Positions 49,196 through 57,239 of a stretch of 64,000 nucleotides of DNA are shown here, piece by piece (positions within the stretch are counted from its first letter, which is position 1; every line of letters starts with the position of its first letter). Position numbers and translations under genes: made by a program. The notes under the pieces are model-generated. The model searched no databases, was not told the origin of the DNA, and worked only from the letters and a program-made list of their open reading frames with translations. This DNA comes from Petasospora fabianii (lineage: Eukaryota; Ascomycota; Saccharomycetes; Phaffomycetales; Wickerhamomycetaceae): positions 806,001-870,000 of the forward strand of contig CP048718.1 in assembly GCA_022641835.1 (NCBI GenBank). The letters run 5' to 3'.

Positions 49196-49696
49196 ATGGC
49201 GTAAGTCTCACTTTCGTGGGTTTGTCATTATCTCGAAGAATGATTGACGCCAGTACACTACTCTCACACACCCCAACAGACTACTAACATCATCTCTTCA
49301 CAGTGAACTTGTTGACCGTCCACGCGCTGACCTCTCTGAGGCCGAGCTTCATAGACTCGAAGAATACGAATTCACACATGGACCTATGTCTGTGCTGCAA
49401 GATGCTGTGCAGAACGGGACACACGTTCTGATAAGTTGCAGAAATAATCATAAACTTCTTGCCAAAGTGAGGGCCTTTGATAGACATTCAAATCTTGTCT
49501 TGGAGAACGTTAAGGAGGTAAGTCTTGCCCCATATGCTCTTTTACATGAAGCAAAATACTAACTATACTGCAGCTCTGGACTGAGATCCCAAGAAATGCT
49601 AATGGAAAGAAGGGCAAGCCGGTGCCAAAGGAGAGATTCATTTCAAAGCTCTTCCTTAGAGGAGACTCTGTTATTGTGGTATTAAAAGCTGCTTGA
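49196..49696 (+). CDS. SMD2: Spliceosomal Sm protein SmD2 (two introns)
   Basis: Exons 49196-49200, 49304-49517 and 49574-49696 give 113 residues (110 in S. cerevisiae). Exon 1 is 5 nt (ATGGC). Intron 1 is 103 nt (GTAAGT, TACTAAC at 49282-49288, CAG); intron 2 is 56 nt (GTAAGT, TACTAAC at 49557-49563, CAG). Sm motif 1 is present in [20 protein letters not shown] then [19 protein letters not shown], followed by [12 protein letters not shown]; Sm2 appears as [18 protein letters not shown]. SmD2 is one of seven core proteins of U1, U2, U4 and U5 snRNPs. That a splicing protein gene is itself spliced allows feedback, though none is shown here. Confidence 0.95.
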
Positions 49697-49881
49697 AGAA
49701 CACAAAAGATTATAGATCGTTCTATTTAATGATGTTATGCATATGAAATTGTAATCTAGAGCTGTGTTTTTTCGCTTTGTAGTATCTACAGGATGTGGGG
49801 ATTCCTATGTACAGTGTATGGCATTAAACTCATTTTAGACCAATGGTTACTCTATTTTTACATATACCATTCAGAGGCAAT

Positions 49882-50595
49882 TCAAGCACTGACCTGAATT
49901 GTCTTGGTGACAACGCTCTGAGATCCTTCTTGTGATATCGTGAGTTTGTACGTTCCCTCAATTGAAATCTCCTCAATCTCTTCCTTCTTGGCATTGGTGA
50001 GCTTGATGTCGGAGACAGGCGTCGTCAAACCGACACTCTGTGTAATCTTATCAGACACTGTAGCCTTTGTGATTGGATTAGTTTCGTTAAGAGAGAACTG
50101 AAGAGTTCCAAGTGTAATATTGAGTGTGAGCATCGAGTATCCGGAAGATGGTGTGATGTTTCCACTAGAGCCACTAGCTTCTGATGGGATATCAAATAAC
50201 AGACCTTTAAGTTCCACTGGATTAATCTTCTGTGGGGTCTTCTTCGTTGTATCAGCCTCCTTTTCTAGAGCCTTCTGAGCAGCGACCTGTGCAGTCTGTT
50301 GTTTAAGAGATTGTTGTCTCTGAGTCTGGACCTGCTGTTGTCTGACATCTCTCTTAACAACTGGAATCTTGGGACCAAGACCAAGTTTAGGGTCAATGTA
50401 TGTGGCACCATTGTTTGGATGAAGTCTGTTTCTCATGAGACCTGGAAGAACTTCAATGATCTCTCCCTTCTGACCAAATTGTGGGAAGTCTTTCAAGAGT
50501 TGCACACTGATTCTGTTCTCACGCTTCGTGCGGGCGGAGTATCTCACGAGTGGAACTCGCTTAAATGCTGGTTGACGAAATAGAACACTACTCAT
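49882..50595 (-). CDS. MRPL50: Mitochondrial ribosomal protein bL9m
   Basis: 237 residues. The N-terminal domain carries the L9 pattern: [20 protein letters not shown] then [19 protein letters not shown]. It follows a basic presequence ([25 protein letters not shown]). A Gln/Lys-rich helix links to a C-terminal part ([14 protein letters not shown] ... [11 protein letters not shown]) that looks like the L9 C-terminal domain. S. cerevisiae Mrpl50 has only about 139 residues, so this protein is longer and closer to the bacterial two-domain layout. Role: large subunit of the mitochondrial ribosome. Confidence 0.85.
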   Translation of the reverse strand: MSSVLFRQPAFKRVPLVRYSARTKRENRISVQLLKDFPQFGQKGEIIEVLPGLMRNRLHPNNGATYIDPKLGLGPKIPVVKRDVRQQQVQTQRQQSLKQQTAQVAAQKALEKEADTTKKTPQKINPVELKGLLFDIPSEASGSSGNITPSSGYSMLTLNITLGTLQFSLNETNPITKATVSDKITQSVGLTTPVSDIKLTNAKKEEIEEISIEGTYKLTISQEGSQSVVTKTIQVSA

Positions 50596-50790
50596 TGTAA
50601 TTGGATAAGATGTCGAGGCTTATAAGCAAGATCCTGTAGAGATCGATGTCTCTCAATATGGTTGTTGATGGAGGAATTTTTCAGCGCTCGAAGGCCCCAG
50701 CGCCCCGGTGCAGAAATTTACGCCGCGGTCTGACCTCTGCGCACTCTTCCTAGGCAAGGGGAACTACTCTCTACATTAGCCATTTACACA

Positions 50791-50809
50791 ACATAATCGT
50801 CCATTATGT
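50791..50809. terminator. Inverted repeat at the HAT2 3' end
   Basis: ACATAAT (50791-50797), 5-nt loop, ATTATGT (50803-50809), beginning 2 bp after the HAT2 stop codon on the minus strand. It may take part in 3'-end formation; AT-rich efficiency elements act there in yeasts. Confidence 0.35.
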
Positions 50810-50811
50810 AA

Positions 50812-52134
50812 TTATTCCAAGGAGAAGATATCAATCTCATCTACATACCTTCCTGAGTACTCATCAGTCAGCTTGCGTGAGATCTTCCACAGATGGATGA
50901 TGTTATCATCAGCAGTAGAGGCGACCATAAATGGAATATGTGGGTTGAAAGAGATATCGGTAACAGGAGCAGTATGGCCAGCGTGCATCATGAATAATTC
51001 TGGAGCACCATCGTCTTCATCCTCTTGAACTTGCTCTTCACCAATTTTCTTAATGTCCCAAAGGATAACACGACGATCATTGGATCCCGAGGCTAGAATT
51101 CCGTCATTGTGTGGATCCCACTCTAAGGAAGAGATTGATTCGGTATGTCCCATGATTGTGTGAAGCTTTTCCGTTGGTCTTCTCAAGTCAAAAAGTTCAA
51201 TAGTGGAGTCTTCAAGACCAACTGCATAAAGATTTGATGAGAATTTAGAGAAAGAAATTGTGTTAATGGCTGCATTGCGCTTAATTGTCTGTGTAGAAGC
51301 CTGATTTCTATAGTCCCAGATCCTGATCGTCTTATCGTCTGAGACAGAACCGAAAATGTGAGGATTCTTGTTGTGCCATTGAACTTCGTTAACAATGTCG
51401 GTGTGATTAGTGAAAACCATTTGTGGGGTGGTTGTATTGTTCAATGTATCCCACAATGCAACTGTCTTGTCATCGGAGGATGTTAAGAGATGGCCATTGA
51501 TAAGTGGGTTCCATGAGAGACCGTAACCGTTCTCTTTGTGATGTTTCAGATGTGTTGGTTTTTGCTTCTTGTCTCCGTCAATGTCGTAAAGGTATACATC
51601 ACCAGAACCAGAGATGGTAGCAACTGTGGCTGGTGCAAGTGGGTTATGGCGAGCTCTGTTGACTTCAAGAGTATGTTTGAATTTTTTTGTAACTTTGAGA
51701 CGAGCATTTGTTGTTTGTTCCTTCTTCACATCAACTATTTCTTGAATTGTTTTCTTCTCTACCACTTCTGATTCGGCCTCCTTGCCCTTGGATGACGGTG
51801 TCTGGTTCACAAGAGTCTCTGGGAGTACTGTAGAGGACACCTTCAAGTAGTCTGTATCTTCACCGGATGTGTGAGTTCCAATGACAAGTCTCTGTGGGAT
51901 ACCAGCACTGTCAGATGTATCAAGTGGATCTGGAAGCCACTGTACGGTAAGTGAAGGCCACGTGAGAGCTGTCTCGGAGACGAACTCGTACATAACTGGA
52001 CAGTTCTTTCTCCAAAGCTGATACTCCTCCTGTATAGTCAACTCCCTATTCTCCTCCTGTTGTTGTTCAGGGGTGGCATCTTTTCCGTTGGCCGCAGCTG
52101 AGGCATCAGCAGTCTCATCAAAGTGCACAGCCAT
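50812..52134 (-). CDS. HAT2: Histone acetyltransferase subunit Hat2 (RbAp46/48 family)
   Basis: 440 residues. After a short acidic/Gln start comes the family signature YQLWRKNCPVMYEFVSETALTW then PSLTVQWLPDP, a long N-terminal helix that packs against the propeller. Seven WD repeats follow (GYGLSWNPLINGHLLTSSDD, DIVNEVQWHNKNPHIFGSVSDD, SISSLEWDPHNDGILASGSNDR, PVTDISFNPHIPFMVASTADD). A Lys/Glu-rich insert of about 40 residues (near 108-150) is longer than in S. cerevisiae (401 residues total). Hat2 binds histone H4 and directs Hat1 to acetylate Lys12/Lys5 of new H4. MSI1 is the close alternative, less likely by the text. Confidence 0.9.
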   Translation of the reverse strand: MAVHFDETADASAAANGKDATPEQQQEENRELTIQEEYQLWRKNCPVMYEFVSETALTWPSLTVQWLPDPLDTSDSAGIPQRLVIGTHTSGEDTDYLKVSSTVLPETLVNQTPSSKGKEAESEVVEKKTIQEIVDVKKEQTTNARLKVTKKFKHTLEVNRARHNPLAPATVATISGSGDVYLYDIDGDKKQKPTHLKHHKENGYGLSWNPLINGHLLTSSDDKTVALWDTLNNTTTPQMVFTNHTDIVNEVQWHNKNPHIFGSVSDDKTIRIWDYRNQASTQTIKRNAAINTISFSKFSSNLYAVGLEDSTIELFDLRRPTEKLHTIMGHTESISSLEWDPHNDGILASGSNDRRVILWDIKKIGEEQVQEDEDDGAPELFMMHAGHTAPVTDISFNPHIPFMVASTADDNIIHLWKISRKLTDEYSGRYVDEIDIFSLE

Positions 52135-52202
52135 GGTCGATTGTGGTTTTTATTCCTTCTCAATGTCCTTAACAGGAAGAGAAAGAGACATATCTATAGG
52201 TA

Positions 52203-52236
52203 ACGCGTTTATTCAACGCGTGGACGCGTGCACGTG
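52203..52236. promoter_or_regulatory. Triple ACGCGT (MCB) cluster plus E-box
   Basis: ACGCGT at 52203-52208, 52216-52221 and 52224-52229, then CACGTG at 52231-52236, all within 34 bp. The cluster sits about 70 bp before HAT2 and 127 bp before the divergent remodeller gene. MCB boxes bind MBF (Mbp1/Swi6) and give G1/S peaks. Confidence 0.7.
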
Positions 52237-52362
52237 CGAAAATGGCAGAAAAAGTTTGGCTTAACCAAATTGACAGAAACGTCGAAGACAAACAACAACA
52301 CATTAAACAACGCAAAACAGAACAGAAGCTTGATATCATAGCACTTTCAAGTCCCAAATACA

Positions 52363-53640
52363 ATGAGTAAGACTCCTGCTCGTGCACCACAGCCGCCGGT
52401 TGCTGTCGCTCAGGCGCGTCCTACCGACATTGCCATTCCACATTCAATCGATCCCATTGTGCCGGAGGTTGACCTCTACAGACGTCTTCATGATGCAGAG
52501 AAGCGCGTTGACATCTTCACCACACGTAAGATGAACGACCTCTCCGACACATTGGTTAAAGTTCCTCGTAAGAAGCAGCTTCTGCGTATCTTTGTTTACA
52601 ATACTGCTGAGAACCAACCATGGCAGCCACCAGCACAGCAACAACCAACTAGCCTTATTCCAGGACAGGCACCTACATCTTCCGAGACACCATCATGGAC
52701 GTTAAGGGTTGAAGGAAGACTTGTCAATGGCCAAGATGCTACTGATCCAACGAGAAGAAAATTCAGTTCCTTCATCTCAGGCATCTCTGTGGATCTCATT
52801 CCAAATGATCAAAATCAGACACAGCTAGACAATGGTCTCCCACCTCTGCAACCAACATCTATCCCAAAGGAGAACGTTATAGAATGGCATGAAAATTCGG
52901 ATCCAAAGATTAAAGGAGTTGAGTTTGATGGTCTAGATGTCAAGAGAACAGGCTCGGAGAACATCAAAGCCAGAATTACCATTCAGCCAAAGGAGTACCC
53001 AGTCAAACTTAGGGCCTCACCAGATCTCTCAAGACTCCTAGGAGTTTCTGAAACAACACAACACGACGCTGTCTACGCTATCTGGCAATATGTCCAGCTT
53101 AACAACCTACAAGCTGCTGAAGACAAGAGAATTATCAACTGTGATGAGAATCTCTCCAAATTGTTTGGTGTACCAAGATTCAACTTCAAGGATGTGATAG
53201 AGTTCTTGAGCAAACACTTACTTCCAAACAGACCAATCGAGCTTGAATATCTCATTAGAGTTGATAGAGCCACCACCCTCGGTGACGTTGTCATTGACAT
53301 CGAAGTTCCAGTTGAAGACCTCTCTGTTCAGGAAACATGGAAGGTTGAAAGCAAGAGACTCGTTGCTGAACACGATGAGGCAATTAAAGAACTTAACACA
53401 AAAATCATTCTTGGTATTCAGGGTCTTCACACCTCACACAGAAAGTATCAGTTCTACGAAAAACTCTCGAAGGACCCAGCCAACTTCTTCCAGGAGTTCA
53501 CTGAGTCACACTCAAAGCTGCTCAAGATACTTGCTGGTGACGAGGGATATAATGAGGAGACCGTAAGAAGATCTGAGTTCTACACTGATGAGATGCTTGC
53601 CGAGAACGTTGATATCTTGCTCAAGACGAACCGTATGTAA
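52363..53640 (+). CDS. RSC6/SNF12-family chromatin remodelling subunit (BAF60)
   Basis: 425 residues. N-terminal Pro/Ala-rich start, then VDLYRRLHDAEKRVDIFTTR and KMNDLSDTL, a BAF60 signature helix. The middle holds the W-T-L-R-V-E-G-R-L beta region. A SWIB domain lies at about 205-285 (YPVKLRASPDLSRLLGVSET ... LFGVPRFNFKDVIEFLSKHL). C-terminal helices end in LAENVDILLKTNRM. BAF60 proteins are Rsc6 in RSC and Snf12 in SWI/SNF; this shorter protein could be either, and I cannot choose. Nuclear. Shares its promoter with HAT2. Confidence 0.85.
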   Translation: MSKTPARAPQPPVAVAQARPTDIAIPHSIDPIVPEVDLYRRLHDAEKRVDIFTTRKMNDLSDTLVKVPRKKQLLRIFVYNTAENQPWQPPAQQQPTSLIPGQAPTSSETPSWTLRVEGRLVNGQDATDPTRRKFSSFISGISVDLIPNDQNQTQLDNGLPPLQPTSIPKENVIEWHENSDPKIKGVEFDGLDVKRTGSENIKARITIQPKEYPVKLRASPDLSRLLGVSETTQHDAVYAIWQYVQLNNLQAAEDKRIINCDENLSKLFGVPRFNFKDVIEFLSKHLLPNRPIELEYLIRVDRATTLGDVVIDIEVPVEDLSVQETWKVESKRLVAEHDEAIKELNTKIILGIQGLHTSHRKYQFYEKLSKDPANFFQEFTESHSKLLKILAGDEGYNEETVRRSEFYTDEMLAENVDILLKTNRM

Positions 53641-53976
53641 AGTTGTGGGGGGCATTGTTAAAGATAGGTTGCTACCAGCTACCACGGGCACTCGGGGAAG
53701 TTGCTCGAAAGCTCAATATGTACTATATTAAGGAAATCCTTCAATTTAGAATCCACAGGTCAAAATAATCATGTCAAACTCGAGATCAGTAGAGTAATAA
53801 AGGACCTTAAGATCCCTCGGATATATTATTTCCGAGGGTGGAAAAGTGTGCGCGTACCACCAACATTTCTTTTCCGAGCAGCACCGAACGAGTCATCGCC
53901 AACGAGACATAAACACGTTTTACTCGACTACAAAGTACTATTGTCAGGTACATTACCACATAAGACACCCATAAGT
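53641..53976. promoter_or_regulatory. THR4 promoter with a Gcn4 site
   Basis: 336 bp. GAGTCAT (53890-53896; ATGACTC on the other strand) matches the Gcn4 consensus 81 bp before THR4. CTCGGGGAAGT lies at 53691-53701. An in-frame extension of THR4 to 53701 exists, but its text has no relation to threonine synthase. Confidence 0.6.
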
Positions 53977-55500
53977 ATGTCCTCCCATACATATCGTTCC
54001 ACTCGTTGTGCTACTGAGCAGAATGTCTCCTTCGAGGCTGCTGTGCTCCAAGGTTTGGCCACCGATGGTGGTCTCTTTGTCCCATCAGTGATCCCACAAC
54101 TTGAGCCTGATTTCCTCACAAAGTGGAAGGATCTTTCCTTCCAGGAACTCGCCTTTGAGGTTATGAGACTCTACATCAACCCATCTGAGATCTCCGATGC
54201 TGACCTCAAGGAGCTCGTTAAGAAGTCTTACTCCACTTTCAGACATGACGATGTTACCCCAGTGCAACCCATCGATGAGGCTGCTGGTCTCTACCTCCTT
54301 GAACTCTTCCATGGTCCAACATATGCCTTCAAGGACGTTGCTCTTCAGTTCGTCGGTAACTTGTTTGAGTACTTCCTCACCCGTAAGAACGAGGGTAAGT
54401 CAGATGAGGAGAAGGATGTCCTCACCGTTGTTGGTGCCACCTCAGGTGACACCGGTTCCGCTGCCATTTATGGTTTGAGAGGTAAGAAGGACGTCTCCGT
54501 CTTCATCCTTTACCCAACCGGCCGTATCTCTCCAATCCAGGAGCAACAGATGGCTACCGTTTTGGACAAGAACGTGCACACATTGTCTGTCAAGGGTACC
54601 TTTGATGACTGTCAAGACATTGTCAAGCAGATCTTTGGTGATTCCGATTTCAACAAGAAGTACCACGTTGGTGCTGTCAACTCTATCAACTGGGCCCGTA
54701 TCTTAGCTCAGCAGACATACTACTTCTACGCTTACTTCCAATTGGTCAAGAAGCTTGGAAATGACGCCAAGATCAGATTTACCGTTCCATCTGGTAACTT
54801 TGGTGACATCCTCGCTGGTTTCTACGCCAAGGAGATGGGTTTGCCAATTGACAAGTTGATCATTGCTACAAATGAAAACGATATCCTCGACAGATTCTTG
54901 AAGTCTGGTAAGTACGAGAAGGGTGGTGATGTCAAGGCTACACTCTCCCCAGCTATGGACATTTTGATCTCCTCCAACTTTGAGAGACTTTTGTGGTACC
55001 TCGCCAGACAGAACGTTGCTGATGGTTCTGATGAGAAGGCTGGTGCCACTGTCAATGATTGGTTTGCTCAGTTGAAGTCCACTGGTGGATTTGAGGTTCC
55101 AGAGGCTGCTATCGCTGCTGCCCGCAAGGACTTTGCCTCCGAGAGAGTTGACGATGCTGACATCACCAAGGCCATCAAGAAGGTGTATGCTGCCTCTAAG
55201 TACGTTTTGGACCCACATACCGCTGTTGGTGTTGAGACATCCTACAGAAACATTGAAGAGGACAAGAAGGCCGCTGTTGAGAACGTGAAGTACATTTCTC
55301 TCTCCACTGCTCATCCAGCCAAGTTTGCCGATGCTGTTAACGAGGCTTTGAATGAGTTCGATGGTTACTCTTTCGAGAAGGATGTTTTGCCAGAAGAGTT
55401 GAAGCAGCTTGCTGCTAAGGAGATGAAGAGAGTGTTCATTGAGAAGGCTGATGTTGAACTCGTCAAGGCTGCTATTGTCGACGAGCTCACAAAGGAGTAA
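53977..55500 (+). CDS. THR4: Threonine synthase
   Basis: 507 residues from the ATG at 53977 (514 in S. cerevisiae). It opens HTYRSTRCATEQNVSFEAAV then LQGLATDGGLFVP, the usual fungal and bacterial start. The PLP lysine is Lys119 in HGPTYAFKDVALQF; the phosphate-binding text TSGDTGSAAIYGL follows. It converts O-phosphohomoserine to threonine and phosphate with pyridoxal phosphate, the last step of threonine synthesis. The upstream frame is open but is rejected as start because it has no family similarity. Strong codon bias indicates high expression; a Gcn4 site lies upstream. Confidence 0.98.
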   Translation: MSSHTYRSTRCATEQNVSFEAAVLQGLATDGGLFVPSVIPQLEPDFLTKWKDLSFQELAFEVMRLYINPSEISDADLKELVKKSYSTFRHDDVTPVQPIDEAAGLYLLELFHGPTYAFKDVALQFVGNLFEYFLTRKNEGKSDEEKDVLTVVGATSGDTGSAAIYGLRGKKDVSVFILYPTGRISPIQEQQMATVLDKNVHTLSVKGTFDDCQDIVKQIFGDSDFNKKYHVGAVNSINWARILAQQTYYFYAYFQLVKKLGNDAKIRFTVPSGNFGDILAGFYAKEMGLPIDKLIIATNENDILDRFLKSGKYEKGGDVKATLSPAMDILISSNFERLLWYLARQNVADGSDEKAGATVNDWFAQLKSTGGFEVPEAAIAAARKDFASERVDDADITKAIKKVYAASKYVLDPHTAVGVETSYRNIEEDKKAAVENVKYISLSTAHPAKFADAVNEALNEFDGYSFEKDVLPEELKQLAAKEMKRVFIEKADVELVKAAIVDELTKE

Positions 55501-55598
55501 AAAAGCAGGTTTGGGGTTTCAATCTTACATATTAATTGCGTCATTATCAATCAAACTGTAGTCTATTGCAAGATAGATAGTTCAAGTGTTGTCAATAA

Positions 55599-57056
55599 TC
55601 AGTTGATCTCCTCAACCTTAGGTTTCTTCTTCATCTGAACCTTACCATCAATGATCTCAACTTCGAAACCAATGTCATCAAGATCCTCGTTTGGTATCAC
55701 CTCTTTAGCCTCTAATTTGGCAACAAAGTCCTGATTCTTCTGATTGTCCTTAAGCAAAAACCTCAGGCAGACAATAGCACGCTCTTTAATGAATGGTTCG
55801 TTATCGTCAATTATGCAACACGACAGAATAACAGGTAAGCCATGTGTCTCACGGATCAACTCTTGCACCTCAAAATTGTCATGAACGAGTGACGTCAAAG
55901 TCTCAATGACCATTGACTTGATATGCGGGAAGTTTTTGATATCAGCAACCTTATCTTTAGTGTTCTCTTGATCCTTAAGTTTAGATTTCGGTTTGACGTT
56001 CTTGTGGATAGTCCCGAGAAGAGAGACAAGAAGCTCAACACCGTGATATGATAGAAGGAACTTCCTCGTGTGTTCCAAATGGGAAAGTGTGGATAATACA
56101 TCCATTACACTGAATATTTTGCCATAAATGAACTTGGGCTCATCTGTGGCCTTCGACTCGAAGTAGTGTTGGACCTCCACAAGTGTCTTCTGGAACAACT
56201 CAAAGTTCCATGATAGCACAACGGTCAACTCGAAGACCTCCCAATTCGTTCTGCTGGTAATGATGGCCTCAGCAACTTTGAGATAGCGTAGTGTATCCTC
56301 TGGTGTGTTGTATGTTGTTATGAACTTAAGGAAGGACTCGTGGAGAACAAGTTTGGTGAAGATACCGACGATGAGTGTTCCATATCGAGTAAGGTCTTGC
56401 TCGATATTGAGGCTTTCAAACTCCTTGAGGGCAACTCCAAGAAGTGGCTTACCTTCACCTTTCGAGAGAGCTAAGTATAATACATCTGTGTCGCTGAAGA
56501 GGTTGTCAACGTAAGCAAATGCTGGGTGAAGAACTTGTTCTGTCCATACATGGTGCTCATTTGCCCTTTGGAACAGCGTGACAACTTCATCGAGGGCCTC
56601 AGTATTGTGACGCTTCTGATTCATGGACATGTTGGCGACAAGCTGGAACACACTCGTTAGTGTGTTCATCTCAACGCTTTCTTCAACGTTGAGTTCCTCG
56701 AGATAGTTGGCGAAAGCAAAGACATGTTGTCTAATTTGAAGCTTCTCCGCTTGTTCCCTATCCACCGATAGAAGGTTTCTCCCCAGAACGATCACTCCTC
56801 GTACGAGACGAACCTTCAAAGTCTTTTGTTCATTATCAGCAACCTTGACCTCCAAGACAGCTCGGATAAGTCTCCATATCCGTTCTGAACAAGAGAGCTC
56901 TACGCGGAGCTTCTCTGACTGTAATGTGATTGGTAAGAGCTCACTAAACGCAGCGATCTCAGCCATCAAACGTTCCTCCGAAGCATGAGCATCGTCCACG
57001 ACAATCAATGTCGAGCTGATTAGTTCACCAACCTGTGTCTCTGTTGGGATCTTCAT
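55599..57056 (-). CDS. CTR86: Ctr86, ataxin-10-type armadillo protein
   Basis: 485 residues (563 in S. cerevisiae). Mostly alpha-helical armadillo-like text, ending in the ataxin-10 domain: LIRETHGLPVILSCCIIDDN then EPFIKERAIVCLRFLLKDNQ and KNQDFVAKLEAKEVIPNEDL. The tail is basic-acidic (KVQMKKKPKVEEIN). The family is conserved from yeast to human; Ctr86 is essential in S. cerevisiae but its exact job is unclear (links to copper transport gene naming and translation). No signal or membrane segment. Convergent with THR4. Confidence 0.88.
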   Translation of the reverse strand: MKIPTETQVGELISSTLIVVDDAHASEERLMAEIAAFSELLPITLQSEKLRVELSCSERIWRLIRAVLEVKVADNEQKTLKVRLVRGVIVLGRNLLSVDREQAEKLQIRQHVFAFANYLEELNVEESVEMNTLTSVFQLVANMSMNQKRHNTEALDEVVTLFQRANEHHVWTEQVLHPAFAYVDNLFSDTDVLYLALSKGEGKPLLGVALKEFESLNIEQDLTRYGTLIVGIFTKLVLHESFLKFITTYNTPEDTLRYLKVAEAIITSRTNWEVFELTVVLSWNFELFQKTLVEVQHYFESKATDEPKFIYGKIFSVMDVLSTLSHLEHTRKFLLSYHGVELLVSLLGTIHKNVKPKSKLKDQENTKDKVADIKNFPHIKSMVIETLTSLVHDNFEVQELIRETHGLPVILSCCIIDDNEPFIKERAIVCLRFLLKDNQKNQDFVAKLEAKEVIPNEDLDDIGFEVEIIDGKVQMKKKPKVEEIN

Positions 57057-57239
57057 TGATGTTGTTGCCTATTGTGATTGATATGTGTTCAATAGTAGTA
57101 TCATTATGTCCTCATCGTCTTTGAAAAAAATGGCCGCGACATCGTCAAACCCCACACTTTAAGCCTTTGGATATTCTACAGATAAACGAGTATTTAACAA
57201 TATGCAAATGTGGTATTACCTATAGACTTTTATGCTCGT

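Noticed and set aside
53701-53976. In-frame N-terminal extension of THR4 (92 residues)
   Set aside because: The conserved threonine synthase start is at 53977; the extension lies over the Gcn4-site promoter.
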